Positions 17,197-27,355 are shown, counted from the first letter of the stretch. The stretch: 64,000 nt of DNA from Pseudomonas floridensis (GCF_002087235.1 NZ_MUIO01000012.1:1-64000); one strand, 5' to 3'. Notes: generated by a model from the letters alone, not told the origin. Program-made: numbers and translations.

Positions 17197-18456
17197 ATGC
17201 TCGCCCCCGTTCAAATGCTTTCAGCCACGCGCCAGAACCTGTGGCGCCTGACATTCATCCGCATCCTTGTGCTGGCCGCCCAGGCCGGTTCGGTCGGTAT
17301 CGCGTGGCTGTTCGACTTTCTGCCGCTGCCGTGGATGCAGTTGTCGATCACCCTGGGGTGTTCGCTGGTGCTGTGCCTGCTGACCGTCATCCGCCTGCGT
17401 ACTTCGCTGCCGCTGACCGAACTGGAATACGCCTTGCAACTGGCGCTGGACCTGTTGATCCACAGTGCCTTGCTGTATTACTCGGGCGGTTCGACCAATC
17501 CCTTCGTTTCCTATTACCTGGTGCCGCTGACCATTGCCGCCGCGACCTTGCCGTGGCGTTATTCGCTGATTCTGTCCGGCTTCGCGCTGGGGCTCTACAC
17601 CTTCCTCATGGTGCAGTCCTACCCGCTGGAAACCTACCCGATTGCCCGTGAAAACATGCAGATCTATGGCATGTGGTTGAGCTTCGCGCTGGCGGCCGGG
17701 GTGATCACCTTCTTTGCTGCGAAGATGGCCGAGGAGTTGCGCCGCCAGGATCAACTGCGCGCCGAGCGCCGCGAGGAAGGTCTGCGTGATCAGCAGCTAT
17801 TGGCCGTTGCCACGCAGGCCGCTGGTGCCGCTCATGAACTGGGCACGCCGCTGGCGACCATGAGCGTGCTGCTCAAGGAGATGCGTCAGGATCACAGCGA
17901 TCCAGCCTTGCAGGACGATTTGTCGGTGCTGCAGGAACAGGTCAAACAGTGCAAGCAGACGCTGCAACAGTTGGTGCGCGCCGCCGAGGCCAATCGGCGA
18001 ATGGCAGTGGAGTATCAGCCCGCAACGCAATGGCTGGACGAGTCGCTCAACCGCTGGCACCTGATGCGCCCCGAGGTGAGTTATCGTTTCCAGAAACTGG
18101 GCAAGAACGAAGTGCCCATGCTGGCGCCGCCGCCGGACCTGACCCAGGCGCTGCTCAACCTGCTCAACAACGCCGCCGATGCCTGCCCCGATGGCCTGGA
18201 AGTCAATCTGGACTGGGACAATGCGGAAGTCTGTATCAGCATTCGTGACCACGGTGCCGGTGTACCGCTGGCCATCGCCGAGCAGATCGGCAAACCGTTC
18301 TTTACTACCAAGGGCAAAGGCTTCGGCCTGGGTCTGTTCCTGAGCAAGGCCAGCGTCACCCGCGCGGGTGGCTCGGTAAAGCTCTACAGTCATGAAGAAG
18401 GCGGTACGCTCACCGAGCTGCGACTGCCCCGTGACACGCGAGGAGAAGAAACATGA
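17197..18456 (+). CDS. roxS: RegB/PrrB-type redox sensor kinase RoxS
   Basis: The 419-residue membrane kinase has six membrane segments in its first 175 residues. The loop motif GGSTNPF (residues 97-103) matches the quinone-sensing heptapeptide of RegB/PrrB. The H box AAHELGTPLATM places the phosphorylated His at about 213, followed by an N box (NLLNNAADA) and a G box (GKGFGLGLFLSK). It senses respiratory redox state and phosphorylates RoxR. ATG 17197 follows an AGGAG and avoids 26 unrelated codons upstream. Its stop overlaps roxR (ATGA). Confidence 0.88.
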   Translation: MLAPVQMLSATRQNLWRLTFIRILVLAAQAGSVGIAWLFDFLPLPWMQLSITLGCSLVLCLLTVIRLRTSLPLTELEYALQLALDLLIHSALLYYSGGSTNPFVSYYLVPLTIAAATLPWRYSLILSGFALGLYTFLMVQSYPLETYPIARENMQIYGMWLSFALAAGVITFFAAKMAEELRRQDQLRAERREEGLRDQQLLAVATQAAGAAHELGTPLATMSVLLKEMRQDHSDPALQDDLSVLQEQVKQCKQTLQQLVRAAEANRRMAVEYQPATQWLDESLNRWHLMRPEVSYRFQKLGKNEVPMLAPPPDLTQALLNLLNNAADACPDGLEVNLDWDNAEVCISIRDHGAGVPLAIAEQIGKPFFTTKGKGFGLGLFLSKASVTRAGGSVKLYSHEEGGTLTELRLPRDTRGEET

Positions 18457-19016
18457 GTGACGAAGAGATCCAGGTGGAAGGCGAAGAGTTGCCGCACCTG
18501 CTGCTGGTCGACGACGACGCGACCTTTACGCGCGTCATGGCCCGCGCCATGAGCCGTCGCGGTTTTCGGGTCAGCACCGCCGGTTCCGCCGAGGAGGGCT
18601 TGTTGCTCGCGCAACAGGACATTCCCGAGTATGCCGCGCTGGACCTGAAAATGGACGGCGATTCAGGCCTGGTGCTGCTGCCCAAGCTGCTGGAAATGGA
18701 CCCGGACATGCGCGTGGTAATCCTCACCGGTTACTCGAGCATCGCCACAGCGGTCGAAGCCATTAAGCGCGGCGCCTGCAATTACCTGTGCAAACCGGCC
18801 GACGCCGACGATGTGCTGGCGGCCTTGCTGTCCGAGCACGCCAACCTCGACACGCTGGTGCCGGAAAATCCCATGTCGGTGGATCGCCTGCAGTGGGAGC
18901 ACATTCAGCGCGTGCTGACCGAGCACGAAGGCAATATTTCGGCGACGGCCCGAGCGTTGGGCATGCACCGCCGGACCTTGCAGCGCAAATTGCAGAAACG
19001 CCCCGTGCGGCGTTGA
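18453..19016 (+). CDS. roxR: RegA/PrrA-type response regulator RoxR
   Basis: The 187-residue regulator has a receiver domain with the acidic DDD cluster (about 20-22), phosphoacceptor Asp64 (ALDLKMDGDSG), the LTGYSS switch and the KPAD lysine loop. A Fis-type helix-turn-helix (ISATARALGMHRRTLQRKLQ, about 160-180) closes the protein. In Pseudomonas, RoxR controls the cyanide-insensitive oxidase and other terminal oxidases. It overlaps roxS by four bases, so the two are translationally coupled. Confidence 0.88.
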   Translation: MSDEEIQVEGEELPHLLLVDDDATFTRVMARAMSRRGFRVSTAGSAEEGLLLAQQDIPEYAALDLKMDGDSGLVLLPKLLEMDPDMRVVILTGYSSIATAVEAIKRGACNYLCKPADADDVLAALLSEHANLDTLVPENPMSVDRLQWEHIQRVLTEHEGNISATARALGMHRRTLQRKLQKRPVRR

Positions 19017-19105
19017 TGAAGCTTTTTTCATTGTGACCGTTTAGATGTTTTTTTGCTTCATTGTGGTCAGGCATCGTTCTTTTATAGACAGCGGGCCTGA
19101 CTCAC

Positions 19106-20839
19106 ATGAAACGCAATGCCGAATACTCCATCGTCAACGACACCGTGAACGGGGCGTTCTTTTCCCGGGTCTGGAGGCTGATCACGCCGTACTGGCGCAG
19201 TGAAGACAAGACCATGGCCTGGTTGCTGCTGGTCGCCGTGGTGGCTTTGTCACTGTTCAGTGTGCAGATGTCGGTGCTGTTCAACAGCTGGTATCGAGAG
19301 TTCTACAACGCGCTGCAAAACAAGGACACCGGCGCGTTCACGCACTTGATTCTGTACTTCAGCGGCCTGGCCGCCATCGCGATCTTTGCCGCGGTGTACC
19401 GGCTCTACCTGACCCAGATGCTCAAGATTCGCTGGCGGCGCTGGCTGACCGAGCAGCATTTCGCCCGCTGGCTGGCGCACAAGAATTACTACCACCTGGA
19501 GCAGGGCGGTTACACCGACAACCCCGACCAGCGTTTGTCCGAAGACCTCAACGAATTCACTTCCAGCACCTTGAGTCTCGGGCTTGGCCTGATGAGCGCA
19601 GTGGTCAGTCTGGTGTCGTTCTCGGTGATTCTGTGGGGCGTGTCGGGCAGCATCGAACTGTTCGGCATCAACATCCCCGGTTACATGTTCTGGGCGGCGA
19701 TGCTGTACGCAATCGTCGGCAGCCTGCTGACGCACTGGATCGGTCGGCGTCTGATTCCGCTCAACAACCAACAGGAACGCTACGAAGCGGACCTGCGTTA
19801 TGCACTGGTGCGAGTGCGGGAAAACGCCGAAAGCATCGCGCTGTCCGACGGCGAGCGTAACGAAAACCAGCGTCTGAGTGGCCGGTTCTCGATGATCTGG
19901 AACAACGTCCTGACGTCGATGAAGGTGCAGAAGCGCCTGACGTTCTTCACATCGGGTTATGGGCAGATCGCGATTATCTTTCCATTCGTCGTCGCCGCGC
20001 CCCGCTACTTCGCGGGCAAGATCGAACTGGGCGATCTGATGCAGATCAACTCGGCGTTTGGCAACGTGCAGGAGAACTTCAGCTGGTTCATCAGTGCGTA
20101 CGACACGCTGGCGTCCTGGCGCGCCACCAGTGATCGTCTGCTGAGCTTCCGCCAGGCCATGACCGATCATGAGAGCCAGGTGCCAGCCATTGAAATGGTG
20201 CACGCCGACAATGCGCTGGACCTGCAGAATCTGGGGCTGACCCTCGCCGGTGGCCGACAATTGCTGCGCAACGCCCAATTGCACATCGAGCCGGGTGAGC
20301 GGGTCATGCTCAGCGGTCGTTCGGGCAGTGGCAAAAGCTCCCTGCTCAGGGCGCTCGGCGGCTTATGGCCGCAAGGCGCAGGCAGAATCAGCCTGCCTGC
20401 CGGGCAAGCATTGTTTCTGCCGCAGCGGCCTTATCTGCCGATTGGCACGTTACGCGAAGTGCTGAGTTATCCACAGCCGGGCGACAAATACCCGGCCGAA
20501 TGGTACGTCGAGGCGCTGCAGAAATGCCGTCTTGAAACGCTGGTGCCGCGTCTTGACGAGAGTGACCACTGGCAACGCGTGTTGTCGCCCGGCGAGCAGC
20601 AACGGGTAGCCTTCGCACGCGCGTTGTTGCTGGCGCCACGCTGGCTGTATATGGATGAAGCGACTTCAGCTATGGACGAGGAAGACGAGGCGGCGATGCA
20701 CCACGCCCTTATCGAGCAGATTCCTGGCCTGACGCTCCTGAGCGTGGGACATCGCAGCACGATCAAGCGTTTTCATGGCCGGCATGTGCAGGTCGAGGAT
20801 GGCCAACTGGTCGAACGCAAGGCCTCCGAGCCCGCCTGA
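19106..20839 (+). CDS. SbmA/BacA-like ABC protein with fused ATPase (YddA type)
   Basis: The 577-residue protein joins an ABC_membrane_2 (SbmA/BacA-like) transmembrane half (about 1-340, with FNSWYREFYNALQNKD, the family hallmark) to an ATPase domain with Walker A SGRSGSGKSS, signature LSPGEQQRVAFARALL and Walker B WLYMDEATSAMD. Relatives are E. coli YddA and vitamin B12 transporter BacA homologues; the substrate is unknown, and direction could be import or export. It follows roxR by 90 bp on the same strand but with its own ribosome site, so co-regulation with roxSR is only possible, not shown. Confidence 0.8.
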   Translation: MKRNAEYSIVNDTVNGAFFSRVWRLITPYWRSEDKTMAWLLLVAVVALSLFSVQMSVLFNSWYREFYNALQNKDTGAFTHLILYFSGLAAIAIFAAVYRLYLTQMLKIRWRRWLTEQHFARWLAHKNYYHLEQGGYTDNPDQRLSEDLNEFTSSTLSLGLGLMSAVVSLVSFSVILWGVSGSIELFGINIPGYMFWAAMLYAIVGSLLTHWIGRRLIPLNNQQERYEADLRYALVRVRENAESIALSDGERNENQRLSGRFSMIWNNVLTSMKVQKRLTFFTSGYGQIAIIFPFVVAAPRYFAGKIELGDLMQINSAFGNVQENFSWFISAYDTLASWRATSDRLLSFRQAMTDHESQVPAIEMVHADNALDLQNLGLTLAGGRQLLRNAQLHIEPGERVMLSGRSGSGKSSLLRALGGLWPQGAGRISLPAGQALFLPQRPYLPIGTLREVLSYPQPGDKYPAEWYVEALQKCRLETLVPRLDESDHWQRVLSPGEQQRVAFARALLLAPRWLYMDEATSAMDEEDEAAMHHALIEQIPGLTLLSVGHRSTIKRFHGRHVQVEDGQLVERKASEPA

Positions 20840-20930
20840 CAAGGTCTTCGGATGATAGGGCTCAGCTTTTGAGGTGTGATCATACAACCGCTGAGCTATG
20901 ATTGACGCTTGTTTAACTGTCCAGAGATCG

Positions 20931-21689
20931 ATGTTGGATATGGAAAATCAAAGCGCTGCGCCCCGCGCCCGTAGAAAACACCGCAGTCTTGCGCAGGAGC
21001 TGGTGACTGAACTGTCCGAGCGTATCCGCAGCGGGCAGCTCAAGCGCGGCGATAAACTGCCTACCGAATCGGCAATCATGGAAGAGCAGGGCGTCAGTCG
21101 CACCGTGGTGCGCGAAGCGATTTCGCGCCTGCAGGCGTCCGGTCTGGTGGAAACCCGGCACGGGATCGGCACCTTCGTGCTGGACACGCCAAGCCCCAGC
21201 GGCTTCCGGATCGATCCGGCGACCATCGTCACCTTGCGCGATGTGCTGGCGATTCTCGAGTTGCGCATCAGCCTGGAGGTCGAGTCCGCCGGGCTGGCCG
21301 CGCAGCGCCGTAGTGCCGAAGAGCTGGCTTCCATGCGTGCAGCGCTGGATGCCCTGAACGAAAGCGCCGCCCATGCGACCGATGCCGTGGCGTCCGACTT
21401 CCAGTTCCACCTTCAGATCGCGTTGTCGACCGGTAATCGCTACTTCACGGACATCATGACTCACCTGGGCACCAGCATCATTCCGCGTACCCGCCTCAAT
21501 TCCGCCCGTCTGGCCCACGATGACCAGCAGCATTACATGGACCGGCTCAGCCGCGAGCACGAGGAAATCTACGACGCCATCGCCCGCCAGGATTCCGATG
21601 CCGCTCGCGCCGCTATGCGTCTGCACCTGACCAACAGCCGCGAACGCTTGCGCCATGCTCATGAAGAGGCTGAATCGCAGCGGGCCTGA
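20931..21689 (+). CDS. FadR-type GntR regulator of galactarate/glucarate use
   Basis: The product (252 residues from ATG 20931) has a winged-helix domain (about 18-90, with RSGQLKRGDKLPTESAIMEE and SRTVVREAISRLQASGLVE) and an all-helical FCD ligand domain containing the metal-binding His set (DFQFHLQIAL, HRH-type residues toward the C-terminus). Its place before kdgD, the sugar-acid permease gene and garD suggests it senses a hexarate or its dehydration product and represses the module. The start is uncertain: ATG 20898, 20931 and 20940 are all in frame and none has a strong ribosome site. Confidence 0.75.
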   Translation: MLDMENQSAAPRARRKHRSLAQELVTELSERIRSGQLKRGDKLPTESAIMEEQGVSRTVVREAISRLQASGLVETRHGIGTFVLDTPSPSGFRIDPATIVTLRDVLAILELRISLEVESAGLAAQRRSAEELASMRAALDALNESAAHATDAVASDFQFHLQIALSTGNRYFTDIMTHLGTSIIPRTRLNSARLAHDDQQHYMDRLSREHEEIYDAIARQDSDAARAAMRLHLTNSRERLRHAHEEAESQRA

Positions 21690-22042
21690 TCGCCTGTCGT
21701 CAGGTTGTTCCCCGCCCTGCCTGATAATAATGCTCTCTGCCCGCTGTTAAAGTGGGGCAGAGCGTCTCGGGCCGACAGGGCGCTTACCCGAGTCAGGTAC
21801 GATCAGCGCCCCACGTACGCGCACTCAGCATGAACCGCTCGGTAGTCATCGTATAACTTTCCGCAATTCTCAATCCCACCAAACCCCCGCCCGCCAAGGC
21901 CTGTGGCCCCACTCATCGCCCCGTCAGAGAAAAACCCGCAAATCCCTGTTGAGGGAATTTATTTTCAGTTGTACGATGACTTACGACATCGGCGCTGCCC
22001 CGGTGATCCATTCACATTTATGTCCCACAGGGTGTTCGAATA
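21690..22042. other. 353-bp regulatory gap before kdgD
   Basis: No gene is supported. A hairpin with arms CTCTGCCC (21734-21741) and GGGCAGAG (21754-21761) lies just after the regulator stop and may end its transcript. Two short inverted decamers (ATCGTATAAC at 21848 and GTTGTACGAT at 21968) are operator candidates. Confidence 0.5.
21848..21977. promoter_or_regulatory. paired operator candidates for the GntR regulator
   Basis: ATCGTATAAC (21848-21857) and GTTGTACGAT (21968-21977) are inverted copies of one decamer differing at one position, 120 bp apart, both upstream of kdgD. FCD-type GntR proteins bind short GTNTAC-like palindromes, so a looped or double-site repression is possible. Confidence 0.35.
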
Positions 22043-22954
22043 ATGAATCCACAAGAACTGAAGTCCATCCTCTCTTCCGGTCTGCTGTCCTTCCCGGTTA
22101 CCGATTTCAATGCCCAGGGCGACTTCCATCGCGCTGGCTACATCAAGCGTCTCGAGTGGCTGGCCCCGTATGGCGCCAGCGCTCTGTTCGCAGCAGGCGG
22201 CACAGGTGAGTTCTTCTCGCTGGCAGCCAGCGAATACTCCGAAATCATCAAGACTGCCGTCGATACCTGCGCCACCAGCGTGCCGATCCTTGCAGGCGTG
22301 GGCGGTCCGACTCGCCAAGCCATCGAATACGCTCAGGAAGCCGAGCGCCTGGGCGCCAAAGGCCTGCTGTTGCTGCCGCACTACCTGACCGAAGCCAGCC
22401 AGGACGGCGTTGCCGCTCACGTTGAAGCGGTCTGCAAGTCGGTCAAGATCGGTGTCGTGGTCTACAACCGTAACGTTTGCCGCCTGACCCCGACTCTGCT
22501 GGAAAAACTGGCCGAGCGCTGCCCGAATCTGATCGGCTATAAGGATGGTCTGGGCGATATCGAACTGATGGTTTCGATCCGCCGTCGTCTGGGCGATCGT
22601 TTTTCGTACCTGGGTGGTCTGCCGACCGCTGAAGTCTACGCCGCGGCTTACAAGGCATTGGGCGTACCGGTCTATTCGTCGGCAGTGTTCAACTTCGTTC
22701 CGAAACTGGCGATGGACTTCTACCACGCCATTGCCCGTGACGATCACGAGGCTGTCGGCAAATACATCGATGACTTCTTCCTGCCTTATCTGGAGATTCG
22801 CAACCGCAAGGCGGGCTATGCCGTGAGCATCGTCAAGGCCGGCGCGAAGATCGCAGGCTACGACGCAGGTCCGGTCCGCGCGCCGTTGACCGACCTGACC
22901 CCGGAAGAATGCGACATGCTCGCAGCCCTGATGGACAAGCAGGGCCAGCAGTAA
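22043..22954 (+). CDS. kdgD: 5-dehydro-4-deoxyglucarate dehydratase
   Basis: The 303-residue class I aldolase-fold enzyme dehydrates and decarboxylates 5-dehydro-4-deoxy-D-glucarate to 2,5-dioxopentanoate. Schiff-base Lys167 sits in GYKDGLGD, Tyr141 in VVVYNRNVC, and the substrate-carboxylate loop GGTGEF at about 52-57, all as in the DapA-like KdgD family. Length fits the usual about 303. It follows the regulator and precedes the hexarate permease; a terminator-like hairpin lies 17 bases past its stop. Confidence 0.92.
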   Translation: MNPQELKSILSSGLLSFPVTDFNAQGDFHRAGYIKRLEWLAPYGASALFAAGGTGEFFSLAASEYSEIIKTAVDTCATSVPILAGVGGPTRQAIEYAQEAERLGAKGLLLLPHYLTEASQDGVAAHVEAVCKSVKIGVVVYNRNVCRLTPTLLEKLAERCPNLIGYKDGLGDIELMVSIRRRLGDRFSYLGGLPTAEVYAAAYKALGVPVYSSAVFNFVPKLAMDFYHAIARDDHEAVGKYIDDFFLPYLEIRNRKAGYAVSIVKAGAKIAGYDAGPVRAPLTDLTPEECDMLAALMDKQGQQ

Positions 22955-22970
22955 CACCTCCGAAGACCGA

Positions 22971-22994
22971 ACCGCTGAGCGATCAGCGGTTTTG
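22971..22994 (+). terminator. rho-independent terminator after kdgD
   Basis: ACCGCTGA (22971-22978) and TCAGCGGT (22983-22990) form an 8-bp stem with a 4-base loop followed by TTTTG. It may reduce read-through from kdgD into the permease gene. Confidence 0.65.
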
Positions 22995-23119
22995 TCGTTG
23001 GAATGCATGACCCGTGCAGGTAGAAGCTGGCGTCGCCGCGACACTTCTAAGGGGCCTGCAGCGCTACACCCAAAAACAGTATTACCCGCGTAAAAAAATA
23101 ACTAGTGGGAGTTCAACCG

Positions 23120-24505
23120 ATGCAAACGTCCAAGCCGACGCACGTCCGCTATTTGATCCTGTTGATGCTGTTCCTTGTCACCACGATCAACTACGCCGAC
23201 CGTGCCACCATCGCAATCGCTGGTTCCAGCATCCAGAAAGACCTGGGCATCACTGCCGTCACTCTGGGCTACATTTTCTCTGCATTCGGCTGGGCCTACG
23301 TGGCCGGTCAGATCCCCGGAGGCTGGCTGCTCGACCGTTTCGGGTCGAAGAAAGTCTACGCCGCCAGCATTTTCACCTGGTCGCTGTTCACGCTGCTGCA
23401 AGGCTATGTCGGCGAATTCGGCATCTCCACCGCCATCGTTGCGCTGTTTATGCTGCGTTTTCTGGTGGGCCTGGCCGAAGCGCCTTCGTTTCCCGGCAAC
23501 GCCCGCATTGTAGCGGCTTGGTTCCCGACCGCGGAGCGCGGCACGGCCTCGGCGATCTTCAACTCCGCGCAGTACTTCGCGACTGTGCTGTTCGCACCGT
23601 TGATGGGCTGGATCGTCTACACCTACGGCTGGCAGCATGTGTTCATCGTGATGGGCTCGATCGGCATTCTGTTCTCGGCGATCTGGATGAAGATCATCTA
23701 CGGTCCGCGCAATCACCCGATGATCAACGAGGCCGAGTTCAACCACATCGCCAGTAATGGCGGCCTGGTCGATCTGGATCAGGACAAGGGTAAAGGCAAG
23801 GACAAGGTCGCCAACAGCGGTCCGAAGTGGGACTACATCAAGCAGTTGCTGACCAACCGCATGATGCTGGGTATCTACCTGAGCCAGTACTGCATCAACG
23901 GCATCACCTACTTCTTCCTGACCTGGTTCCCGGTGTACCTGGTTCAGGAGCGCGGCATGACCATCCTCAAGGCCGGTATCATCGCGTCCTTGCCAGCCAT
24001 CTGCGGCTTCATCGGCGGGGTGTTGGGCGGGATCATTTCCGACTACCTGCTGCGCAAAGGCCATTCGCTGACCTTCGCCCGCAAAGCACCGATCATCGGC
24101 GGCCTGCTGCTGTCGACCACCATCGTGACCTGCAACTACGTCGACATTGAGTGGATGGTCGTAGGCTTCATGGCACTGGCGTTCTTCGGCAAAGGCGTGG
24201 GCGCACTGGGCTGGGCCGTCATGTCCGACGTTTCGCCCAAGCAGATCGCCGGTCTGAGCGGCGGGCTGTTCAACACCTTCGGTAACATTGCATCGATCAC
24301 CACCCCTATCGTGATCGGCTACATCATCAGCAGCACCGGCTCGTTCAAATGGGCGCTGGTGTTCGTCGGCGCCAACGCGCTGCTGGCGGTGATCAGTTAC
24401 ATTTTCATCGTGGGTGAAATCAAGCGTGTGGAATTGATAGAGCCGCCTGTAAAGGGGCCATTGCCGACCGATCCGGCCAGCAACCTTTCCGAAGCAAAAT
24501 CCTGA
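23120..24505 (+). CDS. gudP: MFS hexarate (galactarate/glucarate) permease, GudP type
   Basis: The 461-residue major facilitator has twelve predicted membrane segments and the ACS-family N-terminal signature [20 protein letters not shown] with [16 protein letters not shown] in the 2-3 loop. Neighbouring kdgD and garD indicate uptake of galactarate and/or glucarate by proton symport. ATG 23120 ([13 protein letters not shown]) is preferred over 23105 because it matches the family and has a GGGAG upstream. Confidence 0.88.
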   Translation: MQTSKPTHVRYLILLMLFLVTTINYADRATIAIAGSSIQKDLGITAVTLGYIFSAFGWAYVAGQIPGGWLLDRFGSKKVYAASIFTWSLFTLLQGYVGEFGISTAIVALFMLRFLVGLAEAPSFPGNARIVAAWFPTAERGTASAIFNSAQYFATVLFAPLMGWIVYTYGWQHVFIVMGSIGILFSAIWMKIIYGPRNHPMINEAEFNHIASNGGLVDLDQDKGKGKDKVANSGPKWDYIKQLLTNRMMLGIYLSQYCINGITYFFLTWFPVYLVQERGMTILKAGIIASLPAICGFIGGVLGGIISDYLLRKGHSLTFARKAPIIGGLLLSTTIVTCNYVDIEWMVVGFMALAFFGKGVGALGWAVMSDVSPKQIAGLSGGLFNTFGNIASITTPIVIGYIISSTGSFKWALVFVGANALLAVISYIFIVGEIKRVELIEPPVKGPLPTDPASNLSEAKS

Positions 24506-24515
24506 GGAAACCGTG

Positions 24516-26069
24516 ATGAACCTGATTCAACATGCCGATTCGCCACGTTACATCCGGCTTCATCCGCTGGATAACGTGGTCGTCGTGGTCAACGACCAGG
24601 GTGTGCCGGCCGGAACCGAATTCGATAACGGCCTGGTGACTGTCGATAACGTACCGCAGAGCCACAAGGTCAGCACCGTTGACCTGGCCGAGGGCGACGC
24701 CGTGATTCGTTACGGCCACACCATCGGCTACGCCCTGCAACCGATTCCACGTGGCAGTTGGGTCAGGGAAGACCAGTTGCGCATGCCGTCAGCGCCCGCG
24801 CTCGACAGCCTGCCGATGTCCGATGCCGTGCCTGAAAAGGGCGAGCCGCTGGACGGCTATACCTTCGAAGGCTATCGCAACGCCGATGGCACCGTCGGCA
24901 CCCGCAACATTCTGGGCATCACTACCACCGTGCAGTGCGTAACCGGCGTACTCGACTTCGCCGTCAAGCGCATCCGCGACGAGCTGCTGCCCAAATACCC
25001 GAACGTCGATGATGTGGTGGCGCTGACCCACAGCTACGGCTGTGGCGTGGCGATCACTGCCACCGACGCATACATTCCGATTCGCACCGTGCGCAACCTG
25101 GCGCGCAACCCCAATCTGGGTGGCGAGGCGCTGGTGATCAGCCTGGGCTGTGAAAAGCTGCAGGCCGGTCAAGTGATGCACGAGGGCGACAGCTCGGTCG
25201 ATCTGAGCGAGCCATGGCTGTACAAACTTCAGGATTCGAGCCACGGCTTCAATGAAATGATCGAGCAGATCATGGAACTGGCCGAGGTCCGCCTGAAGAA
25301 GCTGGATTTGCGCCGTCGCGAGACCGTTCCGGCGTCCGAGTTGATTCTGGGCATGCAGTGCGGCGGCAGCGATGCGTTTTCCGGCATCACGGCCAACCCG
25401 GCGCTGGGGTACGCCTCGGACCTGCTGCTGCGTGCGGGTGCAACGGTGATGTTTTCCGAAGTGACCGAAGTGCGTGATGCCATTTATTTACTGACATCGC
25501 GTGCCCAGGATCAGGACGTCGCGCAAGCGCTGGTCCGCGAGATGGACTGGTACGACCGTTATCTGGCCAAAGGCGAGGCGGATCGTAGCGCCAACACCAC
25601 GCCGGGCAATAAGAAGGGCGGGCTGTCGAACATTGTCGAGAAGTCCCTCGGGTCGATCGTCAAGTCCGGCAGCAGCGCCATCAACGGCGTGCTTGGCCCT
25701 GGCGAACGGGTCAACGGCAAAGGGCTGATTTTCTGCGCCACACCGGCCAGCGACTTCGTGTGCGGCACGCTGCAACTGGCGGCCGGGATGAACCTGCATG
25801 TGTTCACCACCGGACGTGGAACGCCGTATGGTTTGGCGATGGCGCCGGTGGTGAAGGTCTCGACCCGTACCGAACTGGCCCAGCGCTGGCCGGACCTGAT
25901 TGATATCGATGCGGGGCGCATCGCTACTGGACGCGCCAGTATTGAGGACCTGGGCTGGGAGCTGTTCCACTACTACCTGGATGTGGCCAGCGGCAAGAAA
26001 AAGACCTGGACCGAGCACTATCGCCTGCACAACGACATCACCCTGTTCAACCCGGCACCGATCACCTGA
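24516..26069 (+). CDS. garD: galactarate dehydratase
   Basis: The 517-residue iron-dependent enzyme dehydrates meso-galactarate to 5-dehydro-4-deoxyglucarate, the KdgD substrate. An N-terminal SAF-like domain ([28 protein letters not shown]) precedes the UxaA/GarD core with [26 protein letters not shown], and [18 protein letters not shown]. The end of the protein keeps [19 protein letters not shown] and [14 protein letters not shown]. It lies 10 bp behind the permease gene. A glucarate dehydratase and 2,5-dioxopentanoate dehydrogenase are not in the window. Confidence 0.92.
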   Translation: MNLIQHADSPRYIRLHPLDNVVVVVNDQGVPAGTEFDNGLVTVDNVPQSHKVSTVDLAEGDAVIRYGHTIGYALQPIPRGSWVREDQLRMPSAPALDSLPMSDAVPEKGEPLDGYTFEGYRNADGTVGTRNILGITTTVQCVTGVLDFAVKRIRDELLPKYPNVDDVVALTHSYGCGVAITATDAYIPIRTVRNLARNPNLGGEALVISLGCEKLQAGQVMHEGDSSVDLSEPWLYKLQDSSHGFNEMIEQIMELAEVRLKKLDLRRRETVPASELILGMQCGGSDAFSGITANPALGYASDLLLRAGATVMFSEVTEVRDAIYLLTSRAQDQDVAQALVREMDWYDRYLAKGEADRSANTTPGNKKGGLSNIVEKSLGSIVKSGSSAINGVLGPGERVNGKGLIFCATPASDFVCGTLQLAAGMNLHVFTTGRGTPYGLAMAPVVKVSTRTELAQRWPDLIDIDAGRIATGRASIEDLGWELFHYYLDVASGKKKTWTEHYRLHNDITLFNPAPIT

Positions 26070-26113
26070 CAGCACCGCTCTACAGGTTGTGCTCCAGCCA
26101 GTGGGTGCGAACA

Positions 26114-26205
26114 GTGGGAGCGGACTTGTCCGCGAAAAGATTTGCCCAACGCGTCCATCAGCAGCGCCTGACGCCTGGCTTTCGTGGACAAGTCCACTCC
26201 TACAG
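26114..26205. repeat. REPIN-like pair of inverted REP elements
   Basis: A REP at 26114-26135 (gtgggagcggacttgtccgc) is followed by a REP in opposite orientation at 26181-26205 (cgtggacaagtccactcc). The pair forms the REP doublet typical of Pseudomonas and occupies the space after garD and before the convergent Yip1 gene. Confidence 0.75.
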
Positions 26206-26237
26206 GTTTGTGCCCGGCAGTGGGTGCAGATCAGGCT

Positions 26238-26261
26238 GTGGGAGCGGACTTGTCCGCGAAC
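26238..26261. repeat. single REP element
   Basis: gtgggagcggacttgtccgc at 26238 repeats the first unit of the preceding pair in the same orientation and abuts the stop of the Yip1 gene, so it may serve in its 3-prime end. Confidence 0.7.
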
Positions 26262-26264
26262 GGA

Positions 26265-26891
26265 TCAGGTTTCCGGCACTTCGCCCAGTACGGTACGGAC
26301 GTAGTCCGGCGTCAGGACGTTGTACCAAAGCAGCAGCGTTGAAACCAGAATCGTCACGAACACCAGCACGCCGACGGTCCACACCGCCGCCGCGTAGAGC
26401 GGTGCGTTGCCTTCTGGCTGGCGCAGGAAGGTGCCGATACCGCTGATCAGCAGCAATGTGGCATGAATCGCCGCCAGGCCCAGCACCGGAATCATCAGCC
26501 AGCGGCTCGGGTACAGACCTGCAAGGCCTGCGATGAAAAACGGCGTGATGGTGTAGGTGGCAAAGCCGATGCACTGGTTGAGCGTCGGTCGCGTGCTGGA
26601 GGTGCGTGACAGCCAGTGAACGAACGTACCCATCAGCGCCGTGCCGATCAGAATCGCGACGTAGAGCAGGGCGCATAGCTGCAGCGCGCTTTTGGTGCTT
26701 AGCCAGACACGGTCTTCCAGCGTCATGTTCCAGCCCACCTGCGTGGTGCCAATGTAAAGACAGACCACTGGAATCAGCCCTAACAGTACCAGATGGGGCA
26801 CGTACTGACGCGGGCTGTGGTCTTCCTCTTCGCGTATGTCTCGCCACGCATGCCTGGGGCGGGTGAACAGTTTGACGATAAATACGTTCAT
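26265..26891 (-). CDS. Yip1-family membrane protein
   Basis: The 208-residue protein has a short soluble start (MNVFIVKLFTRPRHAWRDIR), followed by five predicted membrane segments between about residues 30 and 200. The combination of PRxAWxxI and later hydrophobic helices is the bacterial Yip1 domain (PF04893). Its function in bacteria is unknown. ATG 26891 gives the family N-terminus and follows a GGGAAG-type ribosome site; the upstream 25 codons look unrelated. Confidence 0.75.
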   Translation of the reverse strand: MNVFIVKLFTRPRHAWRDIREEEDHSPRQYVPHLVLLGLIPVVCLYIGTTQVGWNMTLEDRVWLSTKSALQLCALLYVAILIGTALMGTFVHWLSRTSSTRPTLNQCIGFATYTITPFFIAGLAGLYPSRWLMIPVLGLAAIHATLLLISGIGTFLRQPEGNAPLYAAAVWTVGVLVFVTILVSTLLLWYNVLTPDYVRTVLGEVPET

Positions 26892-27115
26892 GGCACTTCC
26901 CTCCGAGAGTGAACGGGACTGCAGGTCCTTGCGAGTCCCTTTCGGATTGAATAGCCCATGGCGCAATGGTTTCGCCAGACTGGACCGGCGGTGGCTGGAC
27001 GTCTGGAAAAAAGCCGATTTTTCCTACTTCTCTGAACTTTAGGACGCTCTCAAGCCTCTTCTACTGTAAGGGTGGCCGGTTCGGCTGCCTTCGTTGAATG
27101 TGCAGGAGATTTCAA

Positions 27116-27355
27116 ATGCCTTGGATGTCGGAAAATCATTTGTGGCTGTTCGCGGCGATCACGGCGTTAATCGTGATTTCGGATATATGGGCCGTGATGC
27201 GCGTTCGTAAAAGCGTCACAGAGTCCAGCAACAAGCTGATGTGGATCATCGTCATCGTGGCCGTACCGATTCTCGGTGTACTGGCATTGGTGCTTGCCGG
27301 TCCGCGCCATGTCGATACGTCCGCCAAGCCTGAGCAGCAAAGCACCAAATACTGA
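27116..27355 (+). CDS. small membrane protein with PLDc_N-like domain
   Basis: The 79-residue product has two membrane helices (LWLFAAITALIVISDIWAVM and LMWIIVIVAVPILGVLALVL) joined by a short basic loop and a polar tail, the pattern of the phospholipase D N-terminal-like (PLDc_N) module that often occurs alone. Function unknown. ATG 27116 follows CAGGAG by 8 bases. Confidence 0.65.
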   Translation: MPWMSENHLWLFAAITALIVISDIWAVMRVRKSVTESSNKLMWIIVIVAVPILGVLALVLAGPRHVDTSAKPEQQSTKY

